From: Bacteroidota bacterium
Lineage (GTDB): Bacteria; Bacteroidota; Bacteroidia; AKYH767-A; 2013-40CM-41-45
Assembly: GCA_016713765.1 (NCBI GenBank)
Contig: JADJON010000001.1
Span: 558,001-622,000 of the forward strand
Reading direction: 5' to 3'
Length of the DNA: 64,000 nt
Part shown: piece after piece, positions 1 to 8,165 of the stretch
Layout: every line of letters starts with the position of its first letter
Numbering within the stretch: position 1 is the stretch's first letter
Made by a program: the position numbers and the translations under genes
Notes under the pieces: generated by a model
Told to the model about the DNA's origin: nothing
Seen by the model: the letters and a program-made list of their open reading frames with translations, nothing else
Database searches by the model: none

Positions 1-645
1 AAAAACATACAAGAGTTTGTTATTTACTTGCTTTCCTGCAACATGAGCGAGTTGTTGGTAGTTTCCCTTGCCGCTTTATCTAATCTGCATTTTCAACTGT
101 TGCCTCTGCAAATTCTGTTCATCAATTTGGTAACCGATGTATTACCTGCTCTTGCATTGGGCGTTAGCGAAGGAAATCCTTATGTAATGAAACACAAGCC
201 CCGAAATCCTGCCGAACCCTTGTTGAAAACAAAACAATGGTATGCCGTATGGTTCTACGCAGCAGTAATTTCCGTTTGCACTTTGGGAGCAGTATTCATC
301 AGTCATTTATTTATTCATACCGGAACTGGGTTTGACCCGCAACAATGCAACAACATTTTGTTTTTCACACTCATTTTCTGCCAGTTGTTTCATGTGTTCA
401 ACATGGCTTCTGTTAATGTTTCCTTCTTTAAATCAGAAGTATTCAGAAACAAATTTGTTTGGTATGCACTTATTGCCTGCCTATTAATTATTGGTTTCGC
501 CTTTTTTATTCCATCGGTGCGCACTGCTTTAAATATTCAACCGCTCACAGCAGCAGATTGGCTGGTGGTTTTGGCTTCATCTCTTTTTTCCTTATTGGTT
601 ATTCAATTATTAAAACGCACAAACATTATTCACGATGAAGACTAA
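1..645 (+). CDS. P-type cation-transporting ATPase, C-terminal part (cut by window start)
   Basis: The reading frame is open from the first base, so the gene begins outside the window; about 214 residues are visible. The visible start reads NIQEFVIYLLSCNMSELL, which matches the segment entering TM5 of calcium-type P-type ATPases. It is followed by PLQILFINLVTDVLPALALG, the conserved TM6 stretch carrying the N..TD cation ligands. Several further hydrophobic helices form the C-terminal ATPase domain. The catalytic DKTG site would lie upstream and is not visible. The family pumps Ca2+, Mg2+ or other cations across the inner membrane using ATP; which ion is used cannot be told here. Its stop overlaps the start of the next gene by 11 bases, suggesting co-transcription. 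Confidence 0.9.
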   Translation, partial: KNIQEFVIYLLSCNMSELLVVSLAALSNLHFQLLPLQILFINLVTDVLPALALGVSEGNPYVMKHKPRNPAEPLLKTKQWYAVWFYAAVISVCTLGAVFISHLFIHTGTGFDPQQCNNILFFTLIFCQLFHVFNMASVNVSFFKSEVFRNKFVWYALIACLLIIGFAFFIPSVRTALNIQPLTAADWLVVLASSLFSLLVIQLLKRTNIIHDED

Positions 646-1494
646 CGTTGAAAATATAAACATCACCAAAGCATCAGGGCTTAAAGTTCCTTTTAATAAA
701 GGAAAGTAAAAAAAACTCTGTTGCGTTCCGGTGCAAATTCAGCGCAAGCCGATGAAGTGGTATCGGAAGTAATGGAAATGCTCGTTGAAGGGATGTCCAC
801 CCGCAAAATTTACAAAACAGCATTTCGCTTACTGAGAAATGTTTCCCGCCCAATGGCTGCAAGGTATAAACTGAAACACGCTATCATGGAATTAGGTCCT
901 TCCGGTTTTCCTTTTGAACAATTTGTTGGCGAACTTTTAAACTACAAAGGTTACAAAACACAAGTTGGGGTAATCATAAAAGGGCATTGTGTAAACCATG
1001 AGGTGGATGTAATCGCAGAAAAAGACCACCACCATTTTATGATAGAATGTAAATTCCACAACCGTCAGGGCTATGTGTGCGATGTAAAAATTCCACTCTA
1101 CATACAATCACGTTTTTTAGATGTAGAAACTTCATGGAGAAAATTAGACGGTCATGCTGAAAAATTTCATCAGGGATGGGTAGTTACCAATACGCGATTT
1201 TCTGACGATGCTGCTCAATACGGCAAGTGCATGAATTTGAACTTGGTAAGTTGGGATTACCCCCAAAACAACGGGTTGAAAGACTGGATTGACGGTTCAG
1301 GGCTACATCCAGTTACCTGCCTTACCACCCTTACGCAAAAAGAGAAACAAATGCTATTGGATAAGAAAATAGTCTTGTGCAAAACCATACATCATAATCA
1401 TTCCGCCCTGCAAAGCATCGGTATAAAATCGCCACGCCTGGAAAAAGTGATGGAGGAGTGTGAGGCATTATGTAATGAATTTACCCTTTCATAA
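635..1494 (+). CDS. ATP-cone domain fused to Mrr-like restriction endonuclease fold (apparent frameshift)
   Basis: An ATG at 635 inside the end of the ATPase gene opens a typical ATP-cone start (ITKASGLKVPFNKGK) but stops at 707. The frame that is open from about 700 continues as KVKKTLLRSGANSAQ, exactly what an ATP cone should read next, through GMSTRKIYKTAFRLL. One missing base near 706-707 therefore splits one gene; if real, only a TTG-started product from 721 (257 aa) would be made. After the cone, a nuclease-like domain shows EVDVIAEK followed by FMIECKFH, matching the E/D...(E)xK active site of PD-(D/E)XK enzymes of the Mrr type. ATP cones are nucleotide-sensing regulatory domains in other proteins. 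A role in nucleotide-gated nucleic acid cleavage is inference. Confidence 0.75.
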
Positions 1495-1505
1495 AAATAA
1501 ATGAC

Positions 1506-2882
1506 ATGAATAATAAAATTCAAATCCATTTCCTCGGAGCAGCCGGAACAGTAACCGGCTCCAAGCATCTTATATCCGCTTTTGGCAAAAATATTTTAAT
1601 TGACTGCGGGTTATTTCAGGGCTTAAAAGAGTTGCGGCTGCTGAACTGGAAACCGCTTGCATTTCCGGCAAAAAAAATAGATGTGGTATTGCTCACTCAT
1701 GGACATTTAGACCACACAGGTTATTTGCCGCGATTAGTAAAAGAAGGATTTTCCGGTGCAATTATTGGCACATCTCCAACCTTGCAAATAGCCGAAATCA
1801 TTTTAAAAGACAGCGCAAAAATTCAGGAAGAAGATGCCATACGAGCCAATAAGCATCACTACTCTATACACAGCCCCGCATTGCCTTTGTATAACCTTGA
1901 TGATGTGGAGAAAACGCTCCCCTTTTTTCAAGGAGCATCATTAAACGAGTGGACAAATATTGATGAGAATATACGTTATCGTTTCCGATACAACGGGCAT
2001 ATTCTGGGAGCTACATTTATTGAACTTCAAGTTGGCAAAAAGACATTGGTTTTTTCCGGTGATATAGGAAGGATTAACGACCCCTTGCTTTTCCCGCCTG
2101 AAAAACCCGAAAAAGCGGATATTCTTTTCATTGAAGCTACTTATGGCAATCGTATTCACCCTTCACGCACTGCTCAAGATACTTTGGGAGAAGTGATTAA
2201 CAACTGTATTTCCCGAAAGGGCACCATCATTATTCCCAGTTTTTCGGTAGAGAGAACCCAGTTGCTCATGTATCTTTTCTGGCAATTAAAAAAAACAGGA
2301 AGAATTCCCCGTATTCCAATTTACATGGATAGCCCGATGGGAAGGAATGTGTTGGAAGTATTTCATAAGAATACTGAATGGCATAAGCTGTCATTGGATG
2401 AATGTGCCGAAATGTGTGATGAAATAAAGCGCGTGAAGTCAGTAGATGAAACCTTCGCCCTTGCAGAGAATACAGAACCCAAAATTATCATTGCGGGTAG
2501 CGGCATGGCGGCTGGAGGAAGGGTGCTGACCTATTTTACCAAATATTTAGGCGATAGAAATGCAACCATTCTTTTAGTCGGCTTTCAGGCGGAAGGAACA
2601 CGGGGCAGGGCATTGCTGGAAGGCGCAAAAGAAATAAAACTCTATGGCAAATATTTTAAAGTAAACGCCCACGTTGAAAACATTGAAGGGCTGTCTGGTC
2701 ATGCCGACCAAAACGAACTAATCAGTTGGTTGAGCAACATCAAACAATCTCCTGAAAATATTTTCATTGTCCATGCCGAAAAAGAAGGTGCAGAAGCGTT
2801 ACGCTTAAAAATTAACGACATCTATCAGTGGCAAGTTGATATTCCTCGGCTGAACGACACGCTTGAAATTGAACTCAACTAA
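1506..2882 (+). CDS. MBL-fold beta-CASP RNA-processing exonuclease
   Basis: The 458 aa protein has the metallo-beta-lactamase signature THGHLDHTGYLPRL near residues 62-75, which is the HxHxDH zinc site. It also has a metal-bridging aspartate region (VFSGDIGR) near residue 185. A beta-CASP insertion follows (IIPSFSVERTQ, IYMDSPMG, IIIAGSGMAAGGR). The C-terminal SGHADQNEL supplies the last histidine of the CPSF73/RMMBL fold. Length and motif order fit the bacterial YSH1-like family, which has endo- or exonuclease activity on RNA. The gene starts 11 bases after the nuclease gene, so both probably share a transcript. Substrate and purpose in this metal-efflux neighbourhood are unknown. Confidence 0.9.
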   Translation: MNNKIQIHFLGAAGTVTGSKHLISAFGKNILIDCGLFQGLKELRLLNWKPLAFPAKKIDVVLLTHGHLDHTGYLPRLVKEGFSGAIIGTSPTLQIAEIILKDSAKIQEEDAIRANKHHYSIHSPALPLYNLDDVEKTLPFFQGASLNEWTNIDENIRYRFRYNGHILGATFIELQVGKKTLVFSGDIGRINDPLLFPPEKPEKADILFIEATYGNRIHPSRTAQDTLGEVINNCISRKGTIIIPSFSVERTQLLMYLFWQLKKTGRIPRIPIYMDSPMGRNVLEVFHKNTEWHKLSLDECAEMCDEIKRVKSVDETFALAENTEPKIIIAGSGMAAGGRVLTYFTKYLGDRNATILLVGFQAEGTRGRALLEGAKEIKLYGKYFKVNAHVENIEGLSGHADQNELISWLSNIKQSPENIFIVHAEKEGAEALRLKINDIYQWQVDIPRLNDTLEIELN

Positions 2883-2896
2883 AAACATTTCAGAGG

Positions 2897-3439
2897 ATGC
2901 TTAAACACAAAGAAATCATAACTAACTGGTGTGTCATTACCGGAGGACCTTGCACAGGCAAAACAACCGTAGTTGAACTGCTTGCCCAAAGGGGTTACAA
3001 AACTACTATTGAACATGCCCGGCATTACATTGACACTCAAAAAAATCAGGGTAGAACAGTTGAAGAAATAAGGGAAAATAAAAAGGAGTTTCAGTTAGGT
3101 GTTCTCAATATGCAGATTGAGGAAGAAGGAACATTAGATGTAAATGAATTGGTGTTTTTAGACCGTGCTTTGCCCGATGCAATGGCTTATTATCAATTTC
3201 TGGAATTGGAATATGACACTCGGTTAATTGAACAATGCAATAAATACTGTTATAAAAAAGTATTCATTTTAGACCGACTTCCCTTGGTAAACGATTACGC
3301 CCGAAGGGAAGATGAAGCAGAGCAAATACGAATTCATAATCTTATTATCAGCGTTTACGAAACATATCCTTGCCCGATTGTGCATGTGCCGGTTTTACCG
3401 CCAAATGAACGGGTTGATTTTATACTAAAAAACATTTAA
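2897..3439 (+). CDS. small P-loop ATPase, AAA_28/NadR-like
   Basis: The 180 aa protein opens with CVITGGPCTGKTTVVELL, a clear Walker A (GGPCTGKTT, residues 15-23), and has LVFLDRALPDA as a Walker B-like strand near residue 85. The overall layout matches the AAA_28 family, whose nucleotide-binding core resembles NadR-type kinases. I see no additional domain. It lies 14 bases after the MBL gene and 4 bases before a membrane protein gene, in one compact transcription unit. Biochemical role unknown; phosphorylation of a small substrate is possible but is not shown by the sequence. Confidence 0.8.
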   Translation: MLKHKEIITNWCVITGGPCTGKTTVVELLAQRGYKTTIEHARHYIDTQKNQGRTVEEIRENKKEFQLGVLNMQIEEEGTLDVNELVFLDRALPDAMAYYQFLELEYDTRLIEQCNKYCYKKVFILDRLPLVNDYARREDEAEQIRIHNLIISVYETYPCPIVHVPVLPPNERVDFILKNI

Positions 3440-3443
3440 TACT

Positions 3444-3821
3444 ATGAACCGTGTTAACAAAACCATATTCATTTTCGGGTTGTATTCCCTTCTTATTGGA
3501 GTGGTGCTGCTTTTTATCCCGCACCTGATTTTACCTTTATTCAACCTTCCCTTGTCGGGAGAGCCGTGGTTAAACCTACTGGGCTTTGTGCTGATGTGTT
3601 CTTCCTACTATTACTTGCGTTCAGCATTTTCCGGAGATATTCAATTTGCAAAATACACTATTCATACCCGTTTAACTGCCCCGCTTGTAGTTGCTTTTCT
3701 TATAGCAACAGGTAAAGCAGATTGGCATTTCTTATCATTTGGAATAATTGATGGTTTAGGTGGAATATGGACATGGTATGAAGTCAAAAACAAAAAAGAA
3801 CAAAAAAGAACAGAGCCATGA
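3444..3821 (+). CDS. small integral membrane protein, unknown function
   Basis: This 125 aa protein has four hydrophobic stretches, at roughly residues 8-30, 42-60, 75-93 and 98-115, and a lysine-rich C-terminal tail. I do not recognise the family with confidence. Its stop codon overlaps the start of the following TolC-like gene in an ATGA arrangement, which usually signals translational coupling. It may therefore be an accessory of the efflux genes, but nothing in its sequence shows metal-binding residues. Confidence 0.75.
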   Translation: MNRVNKTIFIFGLYSLLIGVVLLFIPHLILPLFNLPLSGEPWLNLLGFVLMCSSYYYLRSAFSGDIQFAKYTIHTRLTAPLVVAFLIATGKADWHFLSFGIIDGLGGIWTWYEVKNKKEQKRTEP

Positions 3822-5068
3822 AAAATACACTTCTTACGATAGCCCTTTTGTTCTGTCTGTTCAGCATTCAGGCACAAGACACCACCTACATTTCGTTGGA
3901 TAAATTACTGCAACAAGTTGAAACCAATTATCCCTCTATCATTCAGTATCAATACAACATTCAATCCATACAGGCAAAGGCAGACGGAGCAAAATCATGG
4001 ATGCCCCCTACATTTTCAACAGGCATCATGCGTTTTCCTTACAATGTCACCATGATAAAGGATAAGAACGACCCCATGAACCAGGCGGGTATTGCTTTCT
4101 CCTTAGAGCAGATGATACCTAACCAAAGTAAGCTTAACGCAAAAAAAAGTTACATCAGTTCGTTGGCTGAAATTGAGAAAAGCAAAAGCGAATGGACAAA
4201 AAACGAGTTGAGGCGCGAAGCAAAAATTCTATACTACAATCGTTTTGTAACAGAAAAGAAACAACTCGTTTTAAAAGAAAGCGAAGAAATACTACAACTG
4301 CTCATCACTACATCCGAAGAAAAATTCAGCAACAACCAATCGCAACTGCAAACCATTTACAAAGCCAAAGCCCGTTTAGCCGAACTCAACAACATGTTGT
4401 TGATGCTCAACGGCTTTATCGCAGAAAGCAACATCGGTTTAAACATCCTCATGGTGCGTGATGTAAATACATCATTCCGAATTGACACGCTTGTTGTTCC
4501 GAAAAATTATTCAATCAATCTTGCCGACACGAGCAGCGTTTCCAACCGCAGTGACATTACAGCCCTCAACAAATACATTCAATCCATGAAGTTGGAACAG
4601 AAAGTAATGAAAATTGGAAACCGTCCTGATTTTGGAGTTCGGGCAGAACACATGCAAATGTTTGGTATGCCCAATCAATGGTCGGTTATGGGAATGATGA
4701 CAATCCCTATCGTGCCTTGGTCTTCAAAAATGTATCGTTCCGAAACAAAATCCATTGGTTTTCAAATTCAGTCAATGGAACTGGAAAAACAAACAATGGA
4801 ACTGATGGCAAAAAGAATGTTGTCAGATAAACTCACTATGCTCAGTTACGAAAACGCGCAATATCAGAGCTACACTAAAAACATTATTCCCGCCTATGAA
4901 AAAAACCTGCAAGCCAACATCCTTGCTTACAAGCAAAACACTGGCGATTATTTTGTGCTGTTGGATGCATGGGAAATGTTGCTGATGAAAAAATTGGAAG
5001 CGTATGACAAACTGTTTAACATCTTAAAATTAGAAGCAGAATATGAGTATGAGAAGGAAATTAAATAG
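3818..5068 (+). CDS. TolC-family outer membrane efflux protein (CusC-like)
   Basis: The protein is 416 aa with a signal peptide (MKNTLLTIALLFCLFSIQA, cleaved before QDT). Two long alpha-helical, coiled-coil-rich halves are typical of outer membrane factors: residues about 110-200 with many E/K/Q, and again about 320-410. In the family, trimers form the exit duct of tripartite efflux pumps. It overlaps the upstream membrane gene by 4 bases and the downstream adaptor gene by 26 bases, so the three are probably expressed together. The pairing with two CusB-like adaptors suggests heavy-metal export (copper or silver type). The matching inner-membrane RND pump is not next to it. Confidence 0.85.
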   Translation: MKNTLLTIALLFCLFSIQAQDTTYISLDKLLQQVETNYPSIIQYQYNIQSIQAKADGAKSWMPPTFSTGIMRFPYNVTMIKDKNDPMNQAGIAFSLEQMIPNQSKLNAKKSYISSLAEIEKSKSEWTKNELRREAKILYYNRFVTEKKQLVLKESEEILQLLITTSEEKFSNNQSQLQTIYKAKARLAELNNMLLMLNGFIAESNIGLNILMVRDVNTSFRIDTLVVPKNYSINLADTSSVSNRSDITALNKYIQSMKLEQKVMKIGNRPDFGVRAEHMQMFGMPNQWSVMGMMTIPIVPWSSKMYRSETKSIGFQIQSMELEKQTMELMAKRMLSDKLTMLSYENAQYQSYTKNIIPAYEKNLQANILAYKQNTGDYFVLLDAWEMLLMKKLEAYDKLFNILKLEAEYEYEKEIK

Positions 5069-6344
5069 CATCGGCATCTTTGGTCTGTTGCTATTCTTTT
5101 TGGTGCTGTCCTCTTGTAACAACAAGCACGAAGAGCATCAACAATCAAACGGGCATGAAAATCACAGCGGCACAGTTTACACTTGCCCCATGCACCCCGA
5201 AATTGTAAGCGACAAACCCGGCAACTGCCCTATCTGCAAAATGAAATTAGAACCTGTGGCAAATGAAAGTTTGCCGCAAATCATTTCGCCAAACCAACAG
5301 GTTTTATCATCACAGGCAACCGTAAAACTGCAAGCAGGTAACAATGGTAATACGCTGAAAGCAGAGGGCTTTATTGTTCCCGCACAAAACCGCAATCAAT
5401 CTGTTGCCGCTCGTTTTGGTGGAAGAATTGAAAAACTCCATGTCAAATTCAGCAATCAATATGTAAAGCAGGGCGACAAAATCATGGACTTATACAGTCC
5501 TTCGCTTCGCACCATTCAGGAAGAACATCTTTTTCTATTCAATTCAACCACCGAAAATTCTTTGCTGGAAAAATCAAGAGAAAAACTTCGCTTGTTAGGC
5601 ATTTCCGAAAATCAAATTACTCAGTTGGAAAAAAACGGAACAGTGACTTTGACTGTTTCAGTTTTCAGCCCTGCAAACGGCTATGCGTTTTTCAATACAC
5701 AGTCAGCACAGGAAAATACAACAGCAAAAAACACATCACCAATGAACGCCATGAGTATGTCGCAAAGCACAAATAATGAAAGTTCTTATGCTGCATCCGC
5801 TTCACAAATTCGTGAGGGCATGTATGTAAACGAAGGGCAAACACTTTTCAGCGTAAACGACTTGCAGGAAGTCTGGGCGTTGGTTTCTATTTCAAATCAG
5901 TATGTAAGTCAAATTCACGAAAACCAAAGCGTTGAAATTATTACAGAAAACAACCCTTCAAAAACACTGAAGGGAAAAGTTGCATTGATTGAACAAACCT
6001 TTGAAGAAGCTAATCAGCGTTTTGCAAGAGCGAGAATAGTATTGCCGAATGCAAATAACATCTTAAAAATAAATTCCCTTGTTACTGCACAGTTCGCTTT
6101 AACTGGAAATAAGAATTTACAAGTCCCTGCATCGGCAGTTTGCAAAACAGGATTAAATGCTTATGTGTGGGTAAAAACCGACACCACAAAAAATGGCACG
6201 GGAATATTTCAGATGCGAAAAGTTATTGTAGGTGCAAGCAACAACGGAATGCTCAGTATTACAAGCGGTCTTTCATCCGATGAAGAAATTGCAAAAGAAG
6301 CTGGCTTAATGATTGACAGCGAAACATTTTTAAATGGAAACTAA
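5043..6344 (+). CDS. CusB-like RND efflux periplasmic adaptor with heavy-metal-binding domain (first copy)
   Basis: The 433 aa lipoprotein begins with a short signal and lipobox (LVLSSC, Cys near residue 25), then a histidine-rich linker (HEEHQQSNGHENH). A heavy-metal-binding domain YTCPMHPEI...GNCPICKMKLEP follows, the four-Cys/Met/His module common in Cus/Czc adaptors. Barrel-sandwich and beta-barrel adaptor domains follow (GRIEKLHVKFSNQYVKQGDKI; EVWALVSISNQYVSQI). Residues about 215-255 form a Met/Ser/Asn-rich insertion that is absent from the second copy. The family bridges the inner-membrane pump and TolC and may hand metal ions to the pump. Start chosen at the ATG inside the end of the TolC gene. 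Confidence 0.88.
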   Translation: MSMRRKLNSIGIFGLLLFFLVLSSCNNKHEEHQQSNGHENHSGTVYTCPMHPEIVSDKPGNCPICKMKLEPVANESLPQIISPNQQVLSSQATVKLQAGNNGNTLKAEGFIVPAQNRNQSVAARFGGRIEKLHVKFSNQYVKQGDKIMDLYSPSLRTIQEEHLFLFNSTTENSLLEKSREKLRLLGISENQITQLEKNGTVTLTVSVFSPANGYAFFNTQSAQENTTAKNTSPMNAMSMSQSTNNESSYAASASQIREGMYVNEGQTLFSVNDLQEVWALVSISNQYVSQIHENQSVEIITENNPSKTLKGKVALIEQTFEEANQRFARARIVLPNANNILKINSLVTAQFALTGNKNLQVPASAVCKTGLNAYVWVKTDTTKNGTGIFQMRKVIVGASNNGMLSITSGLSSDEEIAKEAGLMIDSETFLNGN

Positions 6345-6345
6345 C

Positions 6346-7551
6346 ATGAAGCAGATATTAATTTCAACCATCCTGTTTTCAATTCTTATTGTTTCGGGTT
6401 GCAAAAACGGACACGAAAATCATCAGGCAATATCCGGCAGTTATTACACTTGCCCCATGCACCCAAGCGTAGTAAGCAGCACACCGGGCTCATGCCCCGT
6501 ATGCAATATGTCTTTAATCAAGGTAGAGAAAAATGAAAACGAACATGCGGGGCATCAAGGCAATTTCATCACCATTGACAAACGCAAACAGGAATTGGCG
6601 GGAATTAAAACAGACACAGTTAAATTAAGAAACATCACTTCTGCATCAACCATTATAGGAACAGTAGCCATTGATGACGAACAGGTAAAAACCATCAGCA
6701 GCCGCGCAAAAGGCAGGATTGATAAACTGTTCATAAAAAACACAGGCGCATTTATCAAAAGCGGTGAGCCGCTTTACAGCATTTACAGCGAACAACTGCA
6801 AGCCGATGAAAAAGAATATCTCTCCCTGTTTGAAAAATCTAAAACAGTTAATGCCACAACGCAACTCACCAAAGAATTAGCAGGAGCAGCAAAAAACAAA
6901 TTGCTTTTGTGGGGCTTATCCGAAAAACAGATTTTTGATTTGGAAAAGTCGGGCAATGCAAGTCCTTTGATTACTTTCTATTCACCCGAAGCGGGATATG
7001 TAACTGAAGTGAACATTACCGAAGGTATGTATGTGCAAGAGGGCAGCTCACTATTAAAAATCACTTCACTCAATCAGGTTTGGGTAGAAGCGCAACTCTA
7101 TTCCAATGAAGTTTCGGGAATTGCGGAAAATAAATCCTTTAAGGTTTTCAGCGAAAGCAACCCCGAACAAATTTATACGGGCAAATTGGCTTACAGCAAT
7201 CCGGTAATTGAAGAAGGTAAAAGAATTTATCTGCTCAAAATAAGGGTAAACAATCCGAAAGGAAATCTAATCCCCGGAACATTGGTTTCTGTTGTTCCTG
7301 AAAAATCTTCTGCCAGTGTTTTGGCAGTTCCGAAATCTTCCGTGCTGTTGGAAAAAATGAAAACAGTTTGGGTATTGGCGCATGAAAACACATTTGAGCA
7401 GCGCATGGTGGTAACAGGCGCAGAAAATAAATACTGGATTGAAATTACATCAGGTTTAAAACAGGGCGATGTGGTTGTTACCGAAGGCGCATACTTAATC
7501 AGCAGTGAATTTATCCTCAAAAGCGGAGCAGGTCAAAGACATGAACATTAA
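6346..7551 (+). CDS. CusB-like RND efflux periplasmic adaptor with heavy-metal-binding domain (second copy)
   Basis: The lipoprotein is 401 aa from the ATG at 6346; an ATG at 6334 is also in frame, but MKQILISTILFSILIVSGC gives the better signal peptide and lipobox. A heavy-metal domain YYTCPMHPSVV...GSCPVCNMSL is followed by the usual adaptor architecture (KGRIDKLFIKNTGAFIKSGEPLYS, then QVWVEAQLYSNEVSGI). It resembles the first copy in layout but is diverged in sequence, so the pair may form a heteromeric adaptor ring or serve different metals; this is inference. It directly follows the first adaptor gene. No CusA-like pump follows; the AT-rich segment ends about 60 bases downstream. Confidence 0.88.
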   Translation: MKQILISTILFSILIVSGCKNGHENHQAISGSYYTCPMHPSVVSSTPGSCPVCNMSLIKVEKNENEHAGHQGNFITIDKRKQELAGIKTDTVKLRNITSASTIIGTVAIDDEQVKTISSRAKGRIDKLFIKNTGAFIKSGEPLYSIYSEQLQADEKEYLSLFEKSKTVNATTQLTKELAGAAKNKLLLWGLSEKQIFDLEKSGNASPLITFYSPEAGYVTEVNITEGMYVQEGSSLLKITSLNQVWVEAQLYSNEVSGIAENKSFKVFSESNPEQIYTGKLAYSNPVIEEGKRIYLLKIRVNNPKGNLIPGTLVSVVPEKSSASVLAVPKSSVLLEKMKTVWVLAHENTFEQRMVVTGAENKYWIEITSGLKQGDVVVTEGAYLISSEFILKSGAGQRHEH

Positions 7552-7612
7552 GACAATAACCGAACTAACCAAAGTTGCCATCACGCTTGACAATGTTGGC
7601 ATGACAATTTAA
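7541..7612 (+). CDS. 23-codon ORF at segment end, possible truncated gene start
   Basis: An ATG overlapping the end of the second adaptor gene opens a reading frame MNIKTITELTKVAITLDNV that stops after 23 residues. The overlap resembles the tight coupling of the genes before it, so this may be the first codons of a following operon gene lost when the segment joined the GC-rich chromosome. It is too short to assign and could equally be chance. Confidence 0.25.
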   Translation: MNIKTITELTKVAITLDNVGMTI

Positions 7613-7718
7613 ACTTTTCGTTTCCTGACTTTCACTTTTTGTAACACACTTTTCAATTCATCCATGTTAATCCGTATATCTCCTCTGATAAACAACAAAA
7701 TACAGGCAACGCAAAAAA

Positions 7719-7777
7719 AATACACTCTTGCAAGTCGCGCAAGCCAAACCGCAGACCAAAACTTGCAAGAGAGTATT
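7719..7777. terminator. long stem-loop, possible bidirectional terminator
   Basis: Two 17-base arms (7719-7735 and 7761-7777) are complementary with a single mismatch; the innermost 11 bases, CTCTTGCAAGT, are perfect. An A-run lies left of the first arm and TTTTC right of the second, so it could stop transcripts from either side. It follows the last efflux gene. It might instead be a recombination-related palindrome at the island edge. Confidence 0.45.
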
Positions 7778-7953
7778 TTCTTCTGCCGCCCAATAAAAGA
7801 CTTCAATTATTTTCTCCCTCTCTTCTAAAAAAAATACTCCACCCGCCCCCTAACCCGATAATTTCCCTTTTCTTTCCAGTGTCCTTCGCAGACAATTTAG
7901 TGCTAAACCGACACGACAAACCATTGGACAAACAGCAGGGCATCCGGTAACAA

Positions 7954-8062
7954 GGGCTTAAAGAAATGGCGGGTGCAGTCGTTAATCAAACATCAGTGCA
8001 TTTACATACATTTGTCGTGGGCTGACAGTTTGTTGCATCTAACCCGCCACTTCTTTAAGCCC
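7954..8062. repeat. long-spaced 21-bp inverted repeat
   Basis: The arm at 7954-7974 (GGGCTTAAAGAAATGGCGGG and one more base) is complementary to 8042-8062 at 20 of 21 positions, with a 67-base spacer. A shorter pair, ACGACAAA near 7913 and TTTGTCGT near 8012, overlaps it. The arrangement of nested long-spaced arms is reminiscent of folded recombination sites, but integron core sites are not placed properly. It lies at the edge of the foreign-looking segment. Confidence 0.6.
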
Positions 8063-8165
8063 CGAAACGTTTTACGAAACGGCAGGACACGCCAAGCTTC
8101 GATTCGAGATTCCTGACAAGCCCGCGGAATAGTTTCCGAGCGAGAAGTTGATTTAGTTGAATCGC

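Larger units (their letters stand above)
7612..8165. other. non-coding junction region between AT-rich segment and GC-rich chromosome
   Basis: No convincing gene lies here. The first part is T/A-rich. It holds a stem-loop at 7719-7777 and a long-spaced 21-bp inverted repeat at 7954-8062, described separately. The M23 peptidase gene ends at the right edge on the opposite strand. Base composition changes from that of the left segment to that of the rest of the window across this stretch. Confidence 0.6.

Noticed and set aside
635..721. Programmed ribosomal frameshift in the ATP-cone gene
   Set aside because: A stop precedes the A-run and there is no slippery heptamer with following structure; a lost base is simpler.
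7954..8062. Integron attC site
   Set aside because: Long-spaced arms are present, but properly placed core sites (RYYYAAC and GTTRRRY at the outer ends) are not, and no integrase is visible.
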